64,000 nucleotides of DNA from assembly GCF_000002985.6 (NCBI RefSeq), contig NC_003284.9, forward strand, positions 7,874,001-7,938,000, read 5' to 3'. The DNA is from Caenorhabditis elegans. Taxonomy: Eukaryota > Nematoda > Chromadorea > Rhabditida > Rhabditidae. This document shows, one piece after another, positions 57,796-64,000 of this stretch. The notes beneath the pieces are model-generated. The model saw only the letters and a program-made list of their open reading frames with translations, was not told where the DNA came from and did not search any database. Both the position numbers and the translations under genes were made by a program. Each line of letters begins with the position of its first letter. Within the stretch, counting starts at the first letter, position 1.

Positions 57796-60700
57796 AGTTT
57801 TCATTTTGATTTAAAAAAAAAAACAATTATTTTGTTGGAACATTGAACAAAGCACAAACAATACAAACAAATCATATCGTATGTTTTTTCCTAATCTAAG
57901 ACTATTCACTGTTGGTTATCATAATTCATTTTGCCATCCACAGCAGAGAAAATGGTAAACAATATGAATCTTTCTAGTCTGGCGTTTGTATAACCAAGGA
58001 ATAATTTTTTATTTAAAGTTGTTTCCCTGTGAAAAACCCAGAATGAAACATAATCAAGTTTCAACGAGCATCTTGATTATTTCCATAGTGATTTGAAAAA
58101 AGCACGGATTAAGTGAATAAGCCTCAGTATTCGTCAATTTTCTCAAATTCTCACTCAAACTGGATAGCAAAATGTACCATTTATACAGGTGACGGTGTAA
58201 TTTGTGTTTACGTCACTAGTACACAAATTTCACCTGGTTCTGTTTATTTAATTGTGAGCTTTTCAATAATCCACATAACCTTTTTCCCTACTCTAAGAGT
58301 ATAGTATTCGTGTATGGTTGTGAAAACGTAAAAATAAATAAACTAGAGTATTATATATGTCGAAATACGGTTCCGATAGTTTTGCAACGCGTAGGTATGT
58401 TTGTTATATCAATTTTAAGGTTAAATACGTCATCTTCATAATTTTTCTTGATATCTTTACCTTGTCACACATTAACATAAAAAGAAACCTAATTTTTGTT
58501 TGGTGATGTCTTCTGTCCTTTCACGTTGTTTTCTTTTTGATATTTCTGTATCTGTGCGCTTCTATTCTTGTCTAATTAGGAGATCGCCTTGTTGCAGGTG
58601 ATATGAAACACATGTGAACTTTCCAGTGGACAATTTGGTCAGCTGTTGTTTCTCTACTTTTGTGGAGAAGTGACCTCGCCAATGATCTTGTCACGAGAAA
58701 GTCACGAACCAGATTTTGGATGAATGTTGGCAGTGATCCTTTATATACTAGAGTGAATGGTACACTTCTTAACCTTCGATCATGTTCATTTGATGAAAAC
58801 AACTGACTACTTCTAAGTTACTCTGATACGTGAACGGAAATGAAGGAACATGCGGACAGCACACATATGTGCAGGAAATTAAGTTGAGCATTGTGATTAT
58901 CCGGTCTACAGACGTCACCGAACTATTATAGCATTGCTTATGTTCCTAACGAACACTTCCAAAATCTTGATAAGGAGGGATAAAAATCGAAGTTCCGGAT
59001 AAAAGTCAGATCTTCTAAAAGTCTTTAAGACGAAAAGAAGCTTGATTTCATCTCAATCACATTAAACCATTTTTTTAAGCAAAAACCAATTTCTTTGATT
59101 TGTATTTGGTACACTCTAGAAATTAACAATCATGTGCACATGTCGGCTCTTGGAGGAACATCTTTCGAGTGTCTTTTTTTAATTTAGACACAAAGTGTCT
59201 TAAAACCAGAACACAATCCTTCTCTCTTTACAGGTGATAAAAGAAAATGTTATTTTTACTACCAAATGAATTACATTAGTTAGATATACTAAAAATTTAT
59301 TTTAGGCGCAGATGGAAAATAAGTCTTCTTGGAAACTACAGACTTTTGCTCAAACTAAAAAGTAATACTTGATCAAAAGATTAATATATTTTGAATACGA
59401 TTTAGGGGTTTGTATGGTTGTTCTCGTTTAAAAATTCCGTTCAAAATCAAAAGTTTGGAGTTTGTCCGTACTAAGAAAGCTCACCAAAATAGAAAAAAAT
59501 TGGAATTTGATCAGATTCGTTCTTACATGCGCCTTTTGAGTTTCCAGTATAAAGGGTATTACTGTAAGGTAGCAATTCCTGGCAAATTTGTAAGTGGAAT
59601 ACTGTGTTACATGTACACTATTGTACGCAAAAGGTGTTGTTTCTAGACTTTTAGTGGAAGCTTTAAAACTTACCAAAGATTATTTAAAAAATTATTTCAA
59701 GCTTTTTGCATGTTAAAAAGCCCTAAAATATGAAAATACAAAAAAACAGTATTCAATCTAAAAATTAGAGAAAAATACCTTTTTTTATGAACTTTCAAAA
59801 TGATGAATGGCAAAACGAAGCAACTGCCAACAAAACATTTCAATCATTTTTTCAAACATTTTATTTTAATATTTGATAACTTTAGAATTATTTAAAATTT
59901 TAACACTTTCCTATTTTTAAGAAAATCAAAAAATATCCTTACTCCTGATTAAAAAACTATATATCTACACTAATAACATAAAAATTTATGAATTGTTTTA
60001 TTTTTAATTTGAACGCATTTCTTCACAAGTTATTCAACAAATAGTTCCATATGCGCCAAAGTTCTAAAAATGTAGAGTTTCCAAATTCACAAGATAGGCA
60101 AATGTTGAAATTTTCTGCACAACACTGGTACCAGCAGCTGATATATTTTCTGTGCATACAATATTTAAAGATGTTTCAGAAATTCGGAAATGTGAAATAA
60201 ACATTAAAAACTATTCAAAAAGTTTTTGAGAGCAATGTTTTATCCAACAAAAAACTTCTACTTTGATTTGAAACTTCAATAGATGTTTTTTTTAAATGGT
60301 ATTGGCAACACTTAAAATGTGAATTTCTACATTTTTCTTTGTTCTCCCCAAAATTTTATTTCATAAATCAAAGATACATTTGCATGCTATTTTTGGCTTG
60401 GTGTCTAAAGCACCACTCGATTACAGGGGCGAAAATTGCTTAAAGATATCCAGAGGGATTTTCATATACTTTGAAGATTGAGTCTGATTTTTGTCCAAGC
60501 GATTTGCAGTTTTTAATACTGCACAAGCTTGCTCATTTCTTGAAAAATCTATGAAATAAAAACTTTATTGATAACAATATTTCATTCACCTGATGTTACA
60601 CAAAGCAGCTCAATAACACGATTAAATTGAACTGAATGATAACGGATTTAAGTTAAGTTCACAGGTGTGACATGGCTGTTTTGAGGTTTCCAAAAATTTT

Positions 60701-61510
60701 TACGTCAGCTATGATCTACATCATAATCTAATATAAACTATACAGCACAAAACAGAATGAAATTTAAAAATTTTTTTAACAATTAAAAAGAATTTAAAAC
60801 AATTTATGTAAACGAGAAATATGAATTCAGATATATATGAGGTGAAAACATTGTACCCCTGGAATTTTCTAGTTGATCCAAAACTATGCACTCCATGTTG
60901 AACATATTACTAATAATTGAAATATATAATAATTTAAGGAACACTTATAGCATATTTTGTTCACAAATTTCATGAAGCAACTCATGTTCTAGACTTCTCT
61001 CAACTAATAATTAGTTTTAGATGCCTTTAACACAACGTAGCAGACAAGTTTTAATACATTTCTAACGCTTGAACTCTCACGTGGTGTTCTGACGTCAGTT
61101 ACCAAAAAATGCCCTTGTCAATTTGAACGGTTTTGTGTCTGCAATTTCCTTATTTGATTAAAATTTTCTGGTGAAATTGTAAGTACTTTCTCTCATTCTG
61201 ATAAATTTTTCTAGGGGCGCATGTGACTTTAGGTATTGAAACCAGGAAGGAGAACACAATTGAAATTTTGATTAAAAATAACGCTCGAAAAGGGCAAAGT
61301 GGGAGTAATGGGAATAAGTAAACAAGGCATTAGTTAACCTTGAAGAATTCTAATTGACCTAGAATTTCATTCTAAAACTGTAAACAAACAATTGGAAAGA
61401 AATCGGGAACGAACACAAAGTCGAAACGTCATCTTTGAGAAACAACTATAGCTAAATTTGGTGAATCAAGGATTTATTCGTATTGGGGGATCATTATTTG
61501 AAACGTTAAA

Positions 61511-62035
61511 GGTGAAGTAGCGGCAATGGGGAAATAGTTAATACGCCACTTCTATTGTTCAAAAATTATTAAATGTCATAGTTAAACTTTTCAAAAAATT
61601 TTTTAAAAATTTATTTCCTTTCAAAAAGTAGTAATTGCTAGTTTGTGCCTTTTTTTTTGGAAGTTGGCGATCAAAATTTTTTTTTCTAATTTTATGATTT
61701 ACTAAGTTAAATTATTAATATATTGTAGGGATTCGAACATGAGGCAGTGCTATAGTTTTTGAAAAAATGTTGCCTACAGTCAGTCAACTTTTTGACTTTC
61801 GAAAAAAAAAATCTTTGAATATTGGCATTTGTAACACGAGCAAACCATACAACTTTAAGGATTTTTTATTTAAATTATGGTCGACTACCAAAAAAAGTGG
61901 TAAAAACTGATTAATCACCACTTTTGAAACAAAACAAAACATTTTAAAATCAGTTTGAAAAGTTTTTCAATAATTTCTACACATTTTGGTACAATAGGAC
62001 TGGTTTTCAAAATTTCCCCACTGGCTCCAACTTCA
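61511..62035. mobile_element. Diverged inverted-repeat element
   Basis: The left end GTGAAGTAGCGGCAATGGGG followed by AAAT resembles the reverse complement of the right end, TTGAAGTTGGAGCCAGTGGG followed by GAAAT. The arms are short and diverged and there is no coding capacity. No clear target duplication was found. Confidence 0.45.
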
Positions 62036-62884
62036 ATTTACTAATTTATTACTTACATATAAGTTACATAATTATAAATTAGTTCAAAATATAATTTACA
62101 AACATGTATTTAGGAATTTTGCATTTAAGGAGCTAATTTTTTCAAATTCAATACTGTATTTTGAATATAATGCAATTATGCGGATAAAAATTTTAACTTG
62201 CATTCTTATTAACACATTCACAGCCAAGGAAAAAGTCTTCAAAAGTGCAAAAAAAAGTTTAGTTTTAAACCTGCAAAGAACAGACTGAGCTTATATAATG
62301 CCCCTTAATTTAACTTCAGTCAAGTGGAACAAAATTTCGTACAGAAACCGTAAAAAAAAGTTAAGAACGCACATCACACAGGTGTTCAAAAGTTTCAAAA
62401 ATTAAATTGGTGAAAATAATCATAAAGAATCGCATAAAGGTATACTATACAAACTCGGGATGGGTGGTCCTTGCCGGCATTGCTGATTATTGAAAATCTA
62501 AAGAACCCACTGTCTCCTAATAGTCAATCATAAAAAATATGCAATTTTTCGATTGCCACCCCCACCCTGATACAAAAGTGTTTTCTCACGTCTTTTGAAA
62601 TTTCCACGCTTGAATCAAGAAGATTTTTGACAGTGTGGTCCAAAAAAGGCAAGTACCAACAGACTTTTAATAACTATATTACCTTTAACCTGCCGAGTTC
62701 GTCTTAAATTAAAATCATAAAATATCTCCGAACAAAAGATTTGGGCAAAAATGTGTTGTTTTTCCTTCACAGAATTTTGCTGATACCTTTGTGTTTTTCT
62801 TTTCAATAAACTCAATTAAAAATGTTTTACAAAATGTTGTTGTACATGCTGTTGTTGTTGGTGTAAAATGTTGTGCATGTCCAC

Positions 62885-63271
62885 CAGGGGTGGGCGGCTA
62901 ACCGTTTTTTTCGTCTAACGGCTAATTCGGCTTAAGCCGATTTTCAAAATTTTCGGCTAACGGCTAATTCGGCTAATATTAGCCGAGTTAGCCGGTCGGC
63001 TGCAATTCGGCTAATTCGGCTAACTTTATCAGTTTCAGATTTTTTTTTGTTGATTCAGCAAGTTTTTCACTAATTTTGTGGGTTATCAAGTAAGTAACAA
63101 TAATTCATTTGGTAACAGAAACAAAAACACACTGAAAGCAATTATAATAATTTGTTGTTAGCCGAATTAGCCGAATTAGCCGAACGAGTATTTCGGCTAA
63201 TTCGGCTAATGTCTGCTAAAATCGAAACTCGGCTAACGGCTAATTCGGCTAATATTAGCCGCCCACCCCTG
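62885..63271. mobile_element. 387-bp hAT-type non-autonomous element
   Basis: Both ends read inward CAGGGGTGGGCGGCTAA, a typical hAT terminal inverted repeat. Each end is flanked by the identical 8-bp sequence ATGTCCAC (62877-62884 and 63272-63279), the target duplication length of hAT transposases. Inside, GGCTAATTCGGCTAA units and their reverse complements AGCCGAATTAGCCGAA form long internal inverted repeats around a unique AT-rich centre. No transposase frame is present. Confidence 0.95.
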
Positions 63272-63873
63272 ATGTCCACTCGTTTTCATGGTTTAAGTTT
63301 ACAAAATCATCTTATCCAAAAATTATTTTTTATTACTTTTGGTCTCAGTAATTGATTATTGGGGCACAAAATGCACCAAATCACAACCCACAAGATCAAA
63401 CCATTCAATTAAAACGATGAAATTGATCGTACTCAAAGTAAACAAGTCCGCAATTTCCGTTTCAACCTTGGAAAATTCTGCTTCAATTGACCTAAATTAT
63501 GATACTTAAATGGTAAACAAAGAAACTTGCACCTTTCGGTGAAAGATTATCAAAGGTACTTTTTACTTTTTCATTGGGTGGGTGATAACATTTGCAGGTT
63601 AATGTAGTTTGTGCATTGATTCAATTATCCGGTTTCAGCGAAAATTATAGTTTATTTTTTAATAATGTTGAATCGCAAATTGAGAAGTACACTAGAAAGT
63701 ATACAAAATGGATCTCGCTAAAAACACGGCACACAAAAGAAACGAATAGTTGAATAAATATACATAAACCGTCAATAGATGGTACAGTAGTAAGTTCCCC
63801 TACGAGTCAAATAAGAGCTTACTAGATTGACGGTGAAAAATGCGGAATTGTCAGAAACTGATGGTATCTTTGT

Positions 63874-64000
63874 TTATCGTTTGATTTGTAAAACTTGTTT
63901 TGCTGCACATTTGAGAGTATCATCCTTGTTTGAGAAACTGAAAATAGAAAATAAAGTAATACATAGAGAAAGATTTATACGAATGCCTACCGCAGCTGGA
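63874..64000 (-). CDS. 3' end of a gene running off the window
   Basis: Two partial minus-strand exons are visible. One is 64000-63991, ending in a GTAGGC donor. The other is the last exon, 63937-63874, which begins after a TTTTCAG acceptor and ends RYFS-unlike but clear FSNKDDTLKCAAKQVLQIKR and a TAA. Joined in frame it reads QLR then that segment. Too little is present to name a family. The rest of the gene lies to the right. Confidence 0.65.
   Translation of the reverse strand, partial: PAAVGIRINLSLCITLFSIFSFSNKDDTLKCAAKQVLQIKR

Larger units (their letters stand above)
57661..63873. other. Repeat-bearing gap right of zig-3
   Basis: It begins with the zig-3 3' UTR, with AATAAA at 57790-57795. 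No further gene is supported to 63873. It contains a CRE palindrome TGACGTCA at 61090-61097, a diverged inverted-repeat element at about 61511-62035 and a hAT-type element at 62885-63271. Numerous poly-A/T tracts account for most short open frames. Confidence 0.5.

Overview
The window reads as nematode nuclear DNA, and I am confident it is Caenorhabditis elegans chromosome X. It is AT-rich, most introns are short and end in TTTTCAG-type acceptors, and genes are separated by long repeat-bearing gaps. I recognise the microRNA pair mir-240/mir-786 and the tandem immunoglobulin genes zig-4 and zig-3. Assignments rest on reading the sequence and on memory; no database search was made. Exon models were built by hand from splice consensus and reading-frame continuity.

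Layout, left to right. 1-6.1 kb: no gene, one terminal-inverted-repeat (TIR) element (1.13-1.53 kb) and a perfect 24-bp tandem repeat (5.88-6.07 kb). 6.1-6.7 kb: a small NTF2-like/DUF4440-type protein (minus). 8.6-8.85 kb: mir-240 and mir-786 (plus). 10.4-13.4 kb: a 12-exon ethanolamine-phosphate cytidylyltransferase-like gene (plus) with a degraded first active site. 15.2-15.6 kb: a short secreted precursor with a cysteine-rich, probably amidated ...GMRF peptide (plus). 17.3-18.4 kb: an unrecognised protein with a basic nuclear-localisation-like stretch (minus). 18.4-22.3 kb: a repeat-rich gap with a 19-C tract. 22.3-23.7 kb: a four-helix LAPTM-like membrane protein with a PPxY tail (minus). 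24.3 kb: tRNA-Glu(CTC). 29.3-31.5 kb: an unrecognised 418-residue protein (plus). 31.7-33.1 kb: coding-like fragments, a truncated tRNA and a second tRNA-Glu. 34.0-39.9 kb: a 14-exon secreted protein with eleven chitin-binding type-2 domains (minus). 39.9-51.4 kb: an 11.5-kb stretch with no convincing gene. 51.5-52.4 and 56.8-57.7 kb: zig-4 and zig-3, a tandem duplicate pair. 57.7-63.9 kb: repeats, including a textbook hAT-type element with an 8-bp target duplication. 63.87-64.0 kb: the 3' end of a minus-strand gene running off the window.

The genes do not form one pathway or an obvious operon: most have their own intergenic space, and several have a visible TATA box or poly(A) signal. The points most worth following are the cysteine-rich amidated peptide precursor, the cytidylyltransferase paralogue with lost catalytic motifs and a GC-AG intron, the deep conservation implied by the mir-240/mir-786 seeds, and the well-preserved mobile-element relics.
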